In this document: piece after piece, positions 53,061-61,321 of the stretch
Layout: each line of letters opens with the position of its first letter
How positions within the stretch are numbered: position 1 is the stretch's first letter
Origin: Ferrovibrio sp041906005
GTDB taxonomy: Bacteria; Pseudomonadota; Alphaproteobacteria; Ferrovibrionales; Ferrovibrionaceae
DNA length: 64,000 bases
Assembly (NCBI RefSeq): GCF_041906005.1
Contig: NZ_JAYRJY010000001.1
Coordinates: 2,108,001-2,172,000, forward strand
Reading direction: 5' to 3'
Notes under the pieces: generated by a model
Database searches by the model: none
What the model was told of the DNA's origin: nothing
The model's input: the letters and a program-made list of their open reading frames with translations, nothing else
Made by a program: the position numbers and the translations under genes

Positions 53061-54656
53061 ATGGGGATGCAGGTATCGCGGCGGGCCCAGGCATTGAGAT
53101 TTGGTTTGGCCCTGGGATTTGGCCTGATGCTGGCCATGGTGCAGCCGCTGGCGGCACAGGAACTGAAGGTCGGCCTCAAGACCGAACCCAGTTCGCTCGA
53201 TCCGCTCTATCACGCGCTCACGCCCAATCTTCAGATCGCCTTTCATATCCATGATGGCCTCACCATGGCTGACGCGGAAGGCAAGCTCTATCCCGGCCTT
53301 GCCGTCTCATGGTCGCCAGTCGGCGACACCATGTGGGAATTCAAGCTGCGGCCGAACGTGAAATTCTCTGATGGCTCGCCGTTCACCGCCGAAGACCTGA
53401 TCTATACCTACCAGCGTGCCGGCAAGGTGCCGAACAGCCCGTCACCCTATACCGTCTATCTGCGGCAGATCGCCAGTTTCGAGATCGTCGATCCGCTCAC
53501 CCTGCGCATCAAAACCGACGGTCCGGCACCGGCGCTGCCGCTTGATCTGTCCAACGTGCCAGTGATGCAGAAGAAGGCGGCATCTGCCGCTGTGGCCGAG
53601 GGCGTCACCACCGAGGCACTCAACCGCGGCGAGGGACTGATCGGCACCGGCCCGTTCAAGTTCGTCGAATGGAAGCGCGGCAACCAGCTGGTGCTGGAGC
53701 GTAACGACCTCTACTGGGGTCCGAAACCGGCCTGGAAGACGGTCGTCTTCCGGCCGCTGTCCAATTCGGCGGCGCGAGTTGCCGCCATCCTGGCCGGCGA
53801 CGTCGACCTGATCGAGGATCCGCCGACCGACGATCTGGAACGCCTGAAGAAGGATCCCAAGCTCAATGTCTCGGAGGCGGTGTCGAACCGTCTGGTCTAT
53901 ATCCATTTCGACCATGCCGGCGAGCCGAGCCCCGGCATCGAGGGCACCGATGGCAAGAACCCGCTAAAGGACAAGCGCGTACGTCAGGCCCTGTCGCTGG
54001 CCATCGACCGGCAGGCCATCGGTTCGCGCATCATGGAGAATGTGGCGATCCCGGCCGGTGATTTCCTGCCCTGGCCGATGTTCGGCACACGCAAGGATGC
54101 ACCGGTGGAAAAATACGATCTGGCGAAGGCCAAGGCCCTGCTGGCCGAAGCCGGTTATCCCGACGGCTTTTCGCTCGCGCTCGGCACTCCCAATGGCCGC
54201 TACATCAACGACATCAAGGTGGCGCAGGCGATTGCATCGATGTGGGCGCGGCTGGGCATCAAGACACGTGTCGATGCCGCCGTGCCGCCGGTCTTCTTCA
54301 AGAACCGCGACGAATACAAATACAGCACCTACCTGGCCGGCTGGTCAGCGCAGGAAGTCGGCAACGCCCTGCGTGCGCTGGTTGCCACGCCGAACAAGGA
54401 AAAGGGTATGGGCACCACCAACAAGGGCCGCTATTCCAATCCGGCAATGGATGCCAAGCTGGAAGAGGCAATGCGCACGGTGGATGACGTGAAGCGTTCG
54501 GCCCTGCTGCAGGAAGCCAGCCTGATGGCGATCCAGGATTACGGCCTGCTGCCGCTGCATTTCGAAAAATCGACCTGGGCGATGAAGAAAGCCATCGTTT
54601 ATCCCGGCCGCAGCGACCAGATGGTGCGCGCCGACGCGATCAAGCCGGCCAAGTAA
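53061..54656 (+). CDS. ABC transporter substrate-binding protein, family 5 (peptide/opine type)
   Basis: Periplasmic receptor (531 residues) of the DppA/OppA/NikA class. A signal peptide ends at VQPLAAQ (~33). The mature protein has LKTEPSSLDPLYHALTPNLQ, the signature RPNVKFSDGSPFTAEDLIYTYQRA, then GTGPFKFVEWKRGNQLVLER and IDRQAIGSRIM. Its permease and ATPase genes are not in the window, so it is an orphan receptor or works with a distant transporter. GGGGGA precedes ATG 53061, and a strong terminator follows. Confidence 0.92.
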   Translation: MGMQVSRRAQALRFGLALGFGLMLAMVQPLAAQELKVGLKTEPSSLDPLYHALTPNLQIAFHIHDGLTMADAEGKLYPGLAVSWSPVGDTMWEFKLRPNVKFSDGSPFTAEDLIYTYQRAGKVPNSPSPYTVYLRQIASFEIVDPLTLRIKTDGPAPALPLDLSNVPVMQKKAASAAVAEGVTTEALNRGEGLIGTGPFKFVEWKRGNQLVLERNDLYWGPKPAWKTVVFRPLSNSAARVAAILAGDVDLIEDPPTDDLERLKKDPKLNVSEAVSNRLVYIHFDHAGEPSPGIEGTDGKNPLKDKRVRQALSLAIDRQAIGSRIMENVAIPAGDFLPWPMFGTRKDAPVEKYDLAKAKALLAEAGYPDGFSLALGTPNGRYINDIKVAQAIASMWARLGIKTRVDAAVPPVFFKNRDEYKYSTYLAGWSAQEVGNALRALVATPNKEKGMGTTNKGRYSNPAMDAKLEEAMRTVDDVKRSALLQEASLMAIQDYGLLPLHFEKSTWAMKKAIVYPGRSDQMVRADAIKPAK

Positions 54657-54676
54657 CCCACTCGGCAATCTACCCG

Positions 54677-54712
54677 AACGGCACGCGGCGCGATCCGCGT
54701 GCCGTTTTTTTT
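54677..54712. terminator. Bidirectional-type terminator between convergent genes
   Basis: AACGGCACGCGG (54677-54688), six-base loop, CCGCGTGCCGTT (54695-54706) and further T residues to 54712. It terminates the binding-protein gene; its right end touches the stop codon of the convergent AhpD-like gene. Confidence 0.92.
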
Positions 54713-55319
54713 ATCTGCCGTGTTTGGCCGGCTGCCAGCCGGTATGGGCCAGGTTGCGGCTGCCGGCATCCACGCCGATATCCTCCAGCGTGGTAGCCAT
54801 GGAATCGTTCCACCGGTTGAGGAATCCGAACAGGGCGATCACGCCCATGATCTCGACGATCTCGTCATCGCTCCAGTGCTTGCGCAGGCTGGCCTGGATC
54901 TCCGGCGTCACGGCCGAGGGCACGCAGGCGGCCGCCAGCGCGAAGTCGAAAGCGGCGCGTTCGGCATCCGAGAAATGCGGACTGGTCTGGTATTCCCAGA
55001 TTGTCGCCAGCCGTTCAGGCGTCGCGCCGAAGCGTTCGGCGGCCAGGATGGTATGCGCCTCGCAATAGCGGCAGCCGGCCGCGTGAGATGCCACATAGCC
55101 GATCAGGCGTTTCTGCTCCGACGTGACGCGCCCGCCGTTTTCCATCACGGCCTTGTTCAGGTCGGTGAAGGCCCGCGCGATGGCCGGCCGCCGCTGCATG
55201 GTCAGAACGCTGTTGGGTACCACGCCCAGCGGGCCGCGGAAGAACTGGATCAGGTCGATCAGCTCGGAGTTATGGTCTTCGGGCAGGGGCGCAACAAGGG
55301 GCATGAGAAGGCCTGTCAT
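54711..55319 (-). CDS. Carboxymuconolactone decarboxylase/AhpD-like protein (peroxidase-related)
   Basis: All-helical protein of 202 residues in the AhpD/CMD superfamily. The redox motif CRYC followed by EAH (GCRYCEAHTILAAE) is the AhpD-type CxxC-xx-H site, so thiol-based peroxide handling is likelier than lactone decarboxylation. The C-terminal WSDDEIVEIMGVIALFGFLNRWNDS is typical of the peroxidase-related group. ATG 55319 overlaps the stop of the CoA ligase (ATGA), implying coupled translation; ATG 55304 (MPLVAPL) is an alternative start. Confidence 0.9.
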   Translation of the reverse strand: MTGLLMPLVAPLPEDHNSELIDLIQFFRGPLGVVPNSVLTMQRRPAIARAFTDLNKAVMENGGRVTSEQKRLIGYVASHAAGCRYCEAHTILAAERFGATPERLATIWEYQTSPHFSDAERAAFDFALAAACVPSAVTPEIQASLRKHWSDDEIVEIMGVIALFGFLNRWNDSMATTLEDIGVDAGSRNLAHTGWQPAKHGR

Positions 55320-56995
55320 TTCGATGATGGGCTGCTTGATGCAGCGCTGCGTTCATGGTCCTGCAGCACGCGCCACAGGATCTTGCCGGTGGCCGATTTC
55401 GGCAGAGCGTCGGCAAAAACCACCACGCGCGGCACCTTGTAGGCGGCCATGCGGTCGCGGCACCAGGCCTGGATCTCTTCGGCCGTCAGGTCTTTTGCAT
55501 CATCCTTCGGCACGATCACGGCCTTCACCGTTTCGCCGCGATGGGCATCCGGCGTGGCGATGATGCAGACCTCGCGGATGCCGGGATGGGCATACATCAT
55601 CGCCTCGATCTCGGTCGGCCAGACCTTGAAACCCGCCGCGTTGATCATGCGCTTCAGCCGGTCGACCAGGAAGAAATAGCCCTGCTCGTCGTAATAGCCC
55701 AGATCGCCGGTGCGGAAGAACCGTTTGCCGTCGCGTTCGAAAAACACCGCGGCCGTCTCGGCCGGCCGGTTCCAGTAACCCAGGAAAACCTGTGGTCCGG
55801 CCACGACGATCTCGCCGGTTTCGCCCGGTCCCAGTTCCTGCAGGGTATCGGGATTGACCACGCGGGAATCCACATCGAAGACGGGAATGCCCAAACATTG
55901 CGGGCGCGGGTTGTCCACCGGGTTGATATGCGTGGCGGCAATGGTCTCCGACAGGCCATAGCCCTCGATGTAATCCAGTCCGGTTAGTTCCTTGAGTTTT
56001 GCCGCCACCGCCTTGGGCATCGGCGCGCCGCCGCCGCCGATGCCGATCAGGCTGGAGAGATCGTATCTGCCGATGCCGGGATCGGACAGGAAATCGATGC
56101 ACATGGTGGTGATGTTGCGCCAATGGGTCACGCGGTGGCGCTGGATCAGTTCGGCGGCCACCCGGCGGTCCCAGCGCGTCATCAGCACCAGCGTCGCGCC
56201 ATTGAACAGCGGCGCGTTCATCGAATTCTGCATGCCGGTGACATGGAACAGCGGCAGCGTGACAAGCTGCACGGATTCCGGTGTCGCCGGATTCCAGGCG
56301 ATTGAGCCGAACAGCGTGGCGGTCACGCCGCGGATCGTGTGCAGGCAGCCTTTCGGCGCGCCGGTGGTGCCCGAGGAATACGGCAACACGCACCAATCGT
56401 CATGGCTGGCCTGATGGGGCGATGCGGCCAGGCCCGCTGCCAGAGCATTGCTCCAGGATGTTGCACCGGGCATGTCGAAGGCCGCGCGTGGCGCGGCGAC
56501 CACATCGGGCAGCGGCAGGTCGGTCGGCGCGCTGACATAATCGCCATAGGCCGCCACCACGGCATGCTGCAAGGTTTCGCCCAGCAGGGGTTGCACGAAG
56601 GCCAGCAATTCCTGGCCGCAGATCACCGTGCCGGCGCCGGTATCGGCCGCGATATGGCGCAGCTCTTCCGTCTTGCTCATCGGATTGACCGGCACCACCA
56701 CGGCGGTCAGGCGCTGGATGGCGTAATAGGCGATCACGAATTGCGGGCTGTTCTGCATGTATAGCAGCACGCGGTCGGCTTTTTTCACCCCGCAGCGCTG
56801 CTCGAGCCAGCCGGCCAGCCGGTCGATGTGGTTTTTCAGATCGGCATAGGACAAGGCCGCGCCGTAATAGAGCAGGGCCGGTTTACGCGGAAACCGGCGA
56901 GCTGAAATCTCGATATTCTCGTACAGGCTGGTCTCGGGCAGGGTCAGGTGTTTGGGCACGCCCTTGGGCCAGACCGCGTAATGCCGGTCGAACAT
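55316..56995 (-). CDS. Acyl/aryl-CoA ligase (AMP-forming)
   Basis: Adenylate-forming ligase (559 residues) converting a carboxylic acid to its CoA thioester with ATP. Motifs in order: the P-loop YSSGTTGAPKG, the aromatic/acid-pocket LPLFHVTGMQNSM, EGYGLSETIAATH (A5), TGDLGYYDEQGYFFLVDR (A7/A8), the hinge RLKRMINAAGFKVWPTEIE, and catalytic Lys in LPKSATGKILWR. Overall similar to long-chain acyl-CoA ligases, but next to Rieske genes an aromatic or cyclic acid is possible. It is divergent from the dioxygenase genes and coupled to the AhpD-like gene. Confidence 0.92.
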   Translation of the reverse strand: MFDRHYAVWPKGVPKHLTLPETSLYENIEISARRFPRKPALLYYGAALSYADLKNHIDRLAGWLEQRCGVKKADRVLLYMQNSPQFVIAYYAIQRLTAVVVPVNPMSKTEELRHIAADTGAGTVICGQELLAFVQPLLGETLQHAVVAAYGDYVSAPTDLPLPDVVAAPRAAFDMPGATSWSNALAAGLAASPHQASHDDWCVLPYSSGTTGAPKGCLHTIRGVTATLFGSIAWNPATPESVQLVTLPLFHVTGMQNSMNAPLFNGATLVLMTRWDRRVAAELIQRHRVTHWRNITTMCIDFLSDPGIGRYDLSSLIGIGGGGAPMPKAVAAKLKELTGLDYIEGYGLSETIAATHINPVDNPRPQCLGIPVFDVDSRVVNPDTLQELGPGETGEIVVAGPQVFLGYWNRPAETAAVFFERDGKRFFRTGDLGYYDEQGYFFLVDRLKRMINAAGFKVWPTEIEAMMYAHPGIREVCIIATPDAHRGETVKAVIVPKDDAKDLTAEEIQAWCRDRMAAYKVPRVVVFADALPKSATGKILWRVLQDHERSAASSSPSSK

Positions 56996-57113
56996 GGTTT
57001 TCCTCCCTGACGGATCGTCATCGTCGGGCGTTTCGCCGTCCGGTTCAATGGGTTACCTAACGGAAGCGAGCCGGAGAAAGTCCATTGACGCCGGCCAGAT
57101 GCCGCGCGAATAT

Positions 57114-57143
57114 ATTTGCAAATACAAATAAATTCCGTATCGG
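57114..57143 (+). promoter_or_regulatory. Palindrome and GTATCGG element upstream of the first Rieske gene
   Basis: The perfect dyad ATTTGCAAAT (57114-57123) lies in an AT-rich stretch of a GC-rich gap, followed by AAATTCCGTATCGG (57130-57143) just before the ribosome site. A near copy, AAATTCGTATCGG, occurs upstream of the second Rieske gene. Candidate sites for the IclR regulator at 58950. Confidence 0.45.
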
Positions 57144-57152
57144 GAGGATCAC

Positions 57153-58439
57153 ATGACCATCCATGCCGAATTGCCGCGTGCCGCCGCGGCGGATGCGTTG
57201 CCGCGCTGGGAAGGCGAGGGGGCCAGCCGGGTGCCCTATTGGGCCTATACCGATCCGGCCGTGTATCGCCGTGAGCTGGAACGGTTTTTCCATGGCGGCG
57301 GCCACTGGTGCTACGTCGCGCTGGAGGCCGAGCTGCCGAAGCCGGGCGATTACAAGCTGTCGTATGTTGGTGAGCGGCAGGTGATCGTGGTGCGCGACCG
57401 CGACGGCAAGCTGAACGTGGTGGAGAACCGCTGCGCCCATCGCGGCGTGCGCTTCTGCCAGAAACAGCGCGGCAGCGCGCGCAGCTTCGTCTGCCCCTAT
57501 CACCAATGGACCTACAAGCTGAACGGCGACCTTGCCGGCCTGCCTTTCCGTCATGGCGTGAAGAAAGAGGATGGCAGCGTGCAGGGCGGCATGCCCGAGG
57601 ATTTCGACCTGAAGCAGCACGGCCTGACGAAGCTGAAGGTCGCCACCTATAACGGGCTGGTCTTTGCCAGCTTCTCGCCTGATGCGCCGGCGCTGGAGCA
57701 TTACTTCGGCCCCAATGTGATGCCCTGGCTGAATCGCATCTTTAACGGGCGCAAGCTTACCATCCTCGGCACCAACCGCCAGCGCATCCCGGGCAACTGG
57801 AAGCTGATGATGGAAAACATCAAGGACCCCTACCATCCGGGCCTGCTGCACACCTGGTTCGTCACTTTCGGCCTGTGGCGGGCGGACCAGCAGTCGCGCA
57901 TGGTCATGGATAAAGAAGGCCGTCACGCGGTGATGATCTCGCAGCGCAATGCCGGCGGTGAGGTAAAGGCGGTCACCGAAGGCGTCACCAGCTTCAAGAA
58001 GGACATGGCGCTCAACGATCCGCGCCTGCTGGATGTGGTGCCGGAAAACTGGTGGAATGGTCCGACGGTGACGATGATCACCCTGTTTCCCAGCGTGATC
58101 ATCCAGCAACAGGTCAATTCGCTATCCACCCGCCATATCGTGCCGGCCGGTCCTGATGCATTCGATTTCGTGTGGACCCATTTCGGCTTCGAGGAGGATG
58201 ACGAGGCGATGACGCGCCGCCGCCTGCGCCAGGCCAACCTGTTCGGGCCAGCCGGTTTCGTATCGGCTGACGATGGCGAAGTGATCGAGTTCTCGCAGGA
58301 TGGTTTCCGCCAGAATGGCGGCACCGCCAGCACGATCTGCGAGCTGGATGGCCGTGAGGCCGCGCCGACGCCCCACATGGTGACCGAGACGCTGATTCGC
58401 GGCATGTATGGTTACTGGCGCAAGGTGATGGAGATCTGA
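57153..58439 (+). CDS. Aromatic ring-hydroxylating dioxygenase, alpha subunit (Rieske)
   Basis: Catalytic large subunit (428 residues) that adds O2 to an aromatic ring. The Rieske [2Fe-2S] centre is CAHRG and CPYHQW (residues ~93-117); the mononuclear iron ligands lie in GNWKLMMENIKDPYHPGLLH, with the bridging Asp and two His. The ENxKDPYHxxLLH form resembles anthranilate, salicylate and terephthalate-type oxygenases. GGGAGGA precedes ATG 57153. It is followed immediately by the beta subunit. No ferredoxin or reductase gene is within reach, so electron donors are encoded elsewhere. Confidence 0.93.
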   Translation: MTIHAELPRAAAADALPRWEGEGASRVPYWAYTDPAVYRRELERFFHGGGHWCYVALEAELPKPGDYKLSYVGERQVIVVRDRDGKLNVVENRCAHRGVRFCQKQRGSARSFVCPYHQWTYKLNGDLAGLPFRHGVKKEDGSVQGGMPEDFDLKQHGLTKLKVATYNGLVFASFSPDAPALEHYFGPNVMPWLNRIFNGRKLTILGTNRQRIPGNWKLMMENIKDPYHPGLLHTWFVTFGLWRADQQSRMVMDKEGRHAVMISQRNAGGEVKAVTEGVTSFKKDMALNDPRLLDVVPENWWNGPTVTMITLFPSVIIQQQVNSLSTRHIVPAGPDAFDFVWTHFGFEEDDEAMTRRRLRQANLFGPAGFVSADDGEVIEFSQDGFRQNGGTASTICELDGREAAPTPHMVTETLIRGMYGYWRKVMEI

Positions 58440-58441
58440 TC

Positions 58442-58945
58442 ATGCCGATGCGGCCCCATGCCATCGCGCTCTCAATCCTGGAATCGCAGTATCGCGTTGA
58501 CCAGTTCAATGCCGCCTATGGTGATTGCCTGGATCGCGGCGATTTCGACGCCTGGATCGCCATGTTCACGCCCGACTGCTTGTACAAGGTGATCCCGCGC
58601 GAGAATTTCGATGCCGGCCTGCCGCTTTGTACCATGGCACTGGAAGGGCAGGGCATGCTGAAGGATCGCGCTTATGGCGTGAGCAACACGCTGTTCCATG
58701 CGCCCTACTACCAGCGCCACGTGATCGGTACGGCGCAGATCCTGTCCGACAATGGCGATGTCATCCGCGCCACGGCGAATTATGCCGTGTTCCGCACCAA
58801 GCCCGGTTCGGTCTCCGAGGTCTACAATGTCGGGCGCTATCTCGACCGCTTCGTCTATGGCGAGAAGAATGCGCTGCTGCTGGAAGAGCGGCTTTGCGTA
58901 TTCGACAGCGAACTGATCCTCAATTCGCTGATCTATCCGATCTGA
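58442..58945 (+). CDS. Aromatic ring-hydroxylating dioxygenase, beta subunit
   Basis: Small structural subunit (167 residues) with the NTF2-like cone fold, forming alpha3beta3 with the preceding protein. Typical stretches are FNAAYGDCLDRGDFDAWIAM, YKVIPRENFDAGLPLCTMAL and the C-terminal LLLEERLCVFDSELILNSLI with the usual short end. ATG 58442 is two bases past the alpha stop, with GGAG upstream. Convergent with the IclR gene, ending 4 bp from its stop. Confidence 0.93.
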   Translation: MPMRPHAIALSILESQYRVDQFNAAYGDCLDRGDFDAWIAMFTPDCLYKVIPRENFDAGLPLCTMALEGQGMLKDRAYGVSNTLFHAPYYQRHVIGTAQILSDNGDVIRATANYAVFRTKPGSVSEVYNVGRYLDRFVYGEKNALLLEERLCVFDSELILNSLIYPI

Positions 58946-58949
58946 AGCA

Positions 58950-59750
58950 TCAGATCATCTGATCCCGCAAACCCTCGGCCGCCTGCAGCAAGGCGGGCAG
59001 AAAGGTTTCGCGCATCTGTTTCGGCGTGGCGCTCTCTATGCGGATGCCGATATTCAGCGCCGCCACCACGCGGCCATCGAAGCGGCGGACCGGCACGGCC
59101 AGCGAACGGAAACCCAGTTCCGCTTCCTGATCCGCCAAGGCATAACCGTCTCGTCCGGCCTTGGCCGTGATTGTCTGCAGTTCGGCCGGATCAGTCACCG
59201 TTTTCGGCGTCAGTGCCTGCGGTCGCAAGGCGGCGAACCAAGCCTGTCGCGCCGGCGTATCCAGGGCCGCCACCAGCACGCGACCCAGTGCCGAACAGAA
59301 GGCCGGTACGCGGAAACCGATGCCGGGCGCGGACGACATGAAGCGCTGCGGCGAGCTGTGTGCCACCATCACCGCCATCTCGCCATCCAGCACCGCCGCC
59401 GAGCAGGCTTCATCGGTTTCGCGGCACAGCCGGTCGCAGGCGCTTTGCAGGGCGGCCGCGTTTCCGGTGGAACCAAGAAAGGCCGAAGCCAGTCGCAACA
59501 CGCGCGGCGTGAGGCGGAACAGTTTGCCGTCGCTTTCCAGATACCCGAGCTGCTCCAACGTATAGAGCGCGCGGCGCGCGGTGGCGCGCGGCAGATCCAC
59601 CGCACGCGCCACATCGCTCAGGGTCAACTGGCGTTGCTGACTGTCGAACACGGTCAGCACGCTCATGCCCCGGGCGAGCGCCTCGAGGAAATCGGGGCCC
59701 AGCCCGCTTTGGTGGCGTTTTTCGGCATCGGCGGCGCGGAGGCGGGTCAT
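58950..59750 (-). CDS. IclR family transcriptional regulator (PcaR/PobR type)
   Basis: Regulator of aromatic catabolism (266 residues): winged helix-turn-helix (~30-90; LTLSDVARAVDLPRATARRA, then LEQLGYLESDGKLFRLTPRVL) and the C-terminal IclR effector domain with DGYALADQEAELGFRSLAVPV. This last form is characteristic of the PcaR/PcaU/PobR group that binds aromatic acids. It lies between two Rieske systems, sharing a 132-bp divergent gap with the second; the dyad GTTCG-CTAGT-CGAAC there is a likely operator. The start at ATG 59750 lacks a strong ribosome site. The open frame continues far upstream but is only antisense to the oxygenase. Confidence 0.9.
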   Translation of the reverse strand: MTRLRAADAEKRHQSGLGPDFLEALARGMSVLTVFDSQQRQLTLSDVARAVDLPRATARRALYTLEQLGYLESDGKLFRLTPRVLRLASAFLGSTGNAAALQSACDRLCRETDEACSAAVLDGEMAVMVAHSSPQRFMSSAPGIGFRVPAFCSALGRVLVAALDTPARQAWFAALRPQALTPKTVTDPAELQTITAKAGRDGYALADQEAELGFRSLAVPVRRFDGRVVAALNIGIRIESATPKQMRETFLPALLQAAEGLRDQMI

Positions 59751-59837
59751 GGCGGTTTTTTGTGCAGCTTCAAGAATGGCGTATTTTTCAACTCTCCGCT
59801 TGTAGCGGATCGCTGGAACAAGTATTATCGCACATAC

Positions 59838-59865
59838 GTTCGCTAGTCGAACAAATTCGTATCGG
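59838..59865 (+). promoter_or_regulatory. Dyad and GTATCGG element in the IclR/Rieske divergent gap
   Basis: The perfect arms GTTCG and CGAAC (59838-59852, five-base spacer) are followed by AAATTCGTATCGG (59853-59865). The dyad is centred between the divergent starts at 59750 and 59883, where an IclR-family protein would typically bind. Confidence 0.5.
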
Positions 59866-59882
59866 CCTGTGGGAGGGCCACC

Positions 59883-61244
59883 ATGACCACGCACGAACAG
59901 AACATGCGCATGACCCGCGTCGGGGCCGACCAGCCGGCCGGCAAGCTGCTGCGGCAATACTGGCAGCCGGTTGCCCTGATCGAGGAACTGGATCCGGCTC
60001 GTCCAGTGCGCGCCGTGAAGGTGCTGGGCCAGGATTTTGTGCTGTTCCGCGACGAGCAGGGCCGCTATGGCCTGCTGGATCGCGACTGCCCGCATCGCGG
60101 CGCCGATCTGGCCTTCGGTCGCGCCGAGGATGGCGGCCTGCGCTGCCCGTTCCATGGCTGGCTGTTCGACGTGAACGGCAATTGCCTGCAAACCCCGGCC
60201 GAACCCGAGAACAGCCGCCTGTGCCAGCGCATCAAGCAGAAGAACTATCCCGTGGTTCTGCGCAGCGGCATCCTGTTCGCCTATCTCGGTCCGCTGGACG
60301 AAAAAACCGGCGAGCCGCCGGCCTTCCCCGATTTCGACTGCTTCGTGGCGCCCGACAGCCATGTCTTCGCCTTCAAGGGGCATATCGCCTGCAACTGGCT
60401 GCAGGCCTTGGAGGTCGGCATCGATCCGGCCCATGCCTCCTTCCTGCACCGCTTCTTCGAGGACGAGGACCCGGACGCCAATTACGGCCGCCAGTTCCGC
60501 GCCACCTCGGCCGATTCCGACATTCCGATGACCCGCGTACTGCGCGAGTTCGACCGGCCGCAGATCGAGGTGGAACGTACCGATTACGGCATGCGGCTGT
60601 TTGCCCTGCGCCAGATCAGCGACCAGAGCACTCATGTCCGCGTCACCAACCTGATCTTCCCGCAGACCTTCAATATCCCGCTGTCGGCCGAGATGACGAT
60701 CACGCAGTGGCATGTGCCGATCGACGACACCAATTGCTACTGGTACGCGATCTTCACCAGCTTTGCCGGTCCGGTCGACAAGGCGAAGATGCGGGCGCAG
60801 CGGCTGGATCTCTATACCCTGCCGGATTACATCCCGCGCCAGAACAAGAGCAATAATTACGGCTTCAATGTCGATGAGCAGAAAAACCAGACCTATACCG
60901 GCATGGGTTTCGACATCAACGTGCATGATCAATGGGCTGTGGAAAGCCAGGGTCCGATCCAGGATCGCACCCGCGAGCATCTGGGTAGTACCGACAAGGC
61001 CATCATCAACTACCGGTCCATGCTGATGAGGGCCATCGACCAGGTCGAAGGCGGCAAGGAAAAGCCGCTGATGGTGCTGGATGCGCAAAGCGCGAAGGCG
61101 ATCCTGGGCCCGGTCACGGTGGATGGCGTTGCCCCAACGGCGCAATGGCAGGCATACTGGCGCGACGCCGATGCGCGCAAACGCCAGAATGCGTCGTGGT
61201 CGCCGCCCAGTCCTCTGGCGCCCACGCCGCAAGCGGCGGAATAG
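59883..61244 (+). CDS. Rieske non-heme oxygenase (phthalate 4,5-dioxygenase-like)
   Basis: Single-component-type oxygenase subunit (453 residues). The Rieske centre is CPHRGADLAFG and CPFHGWLF (about residues 70-95). The mononuclear iron site is expected in CNWLQALEVGIDPAHASFLH, giving His, His and Asp ligands in the pattern of phthalate 4,5-dioxygenase and similar homo-oligomers that need no beta subunit. The C-terminal ~50 residues (Pro/Ala-rich) are unconserved. GGGAGGG precedes ATG 59883. The reductase is not local. It is divergent from iclR and followed by the glutamine-synthetase-like gene. Confidence 0.92.
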   Translation: MTTHEQNMRMTRVGADQPAGKLLRQYWQPVALIEELDPARPVRAVKVLGQDFVLFRDEQGRYGLLDRDCPHRGADLAFGRAEDGGLRCPFHGWLFDVNGNCLQTPAEPENSRLCQRIKQKNYPVVLRSGILFAYLGPLDEKTGEPPAFPDFDCFVAPDSHVFAFKGHIACNWLQALEVGIDPAHASFLHRFFEDEDPDANYGRQFRATSADSDIPMTRVLREFDRPQIEVERTDYGMRLFALRQISDQSTHVRVTNLIFPQTFNIPLSAEMTITQWHVPIDDTNCYWYAIFTSFAGPVDKAKMRAQRLDLYTLPDYIPRQNKSNNYGFNVDEQKNQTYTGMGFDINVHDQWAVESQGPIQDRTREHLGSTDKAIINYRSMLMRAIDQVEGGKEKPLMVLDAQSAKAILGPVTVDGVAPTAQWQAYWRDADARKRQNASWSPPSPLAPTPQAAE

Positions 61245-61278
61245 TAGAATATGCCGTCATGATCAGCAGCATGTAGCG

Positions 61279-61291
61279 TTCCGCGTATCGG
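61279..61291 (+). promoter_or_regulatory. Third GTATCGG element, before the glutamine-synthetase-like gene
   Basis: TTCCGCGTATCGG lies 30 bases upstream of GTG 61322. It shares TTC-GTATCGG with the elements before both Rieske genes, differing in the spacer between TTC and GTATCGG. Confidence 0.35.
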
Positions 61292-61321
61292 TCGCGCCGC
61301 AGCAGGGCAGAGGGGGAGCGG

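Noticed and set aside
58950..61232. A 760-codon open frame on the minus strand
   Set aside because: Only its C-terminal 266 codons (58950-59750) are the IclR regulator. The rest is antisense to the second Rieske oxygenase, an effect of high-GC codon use.
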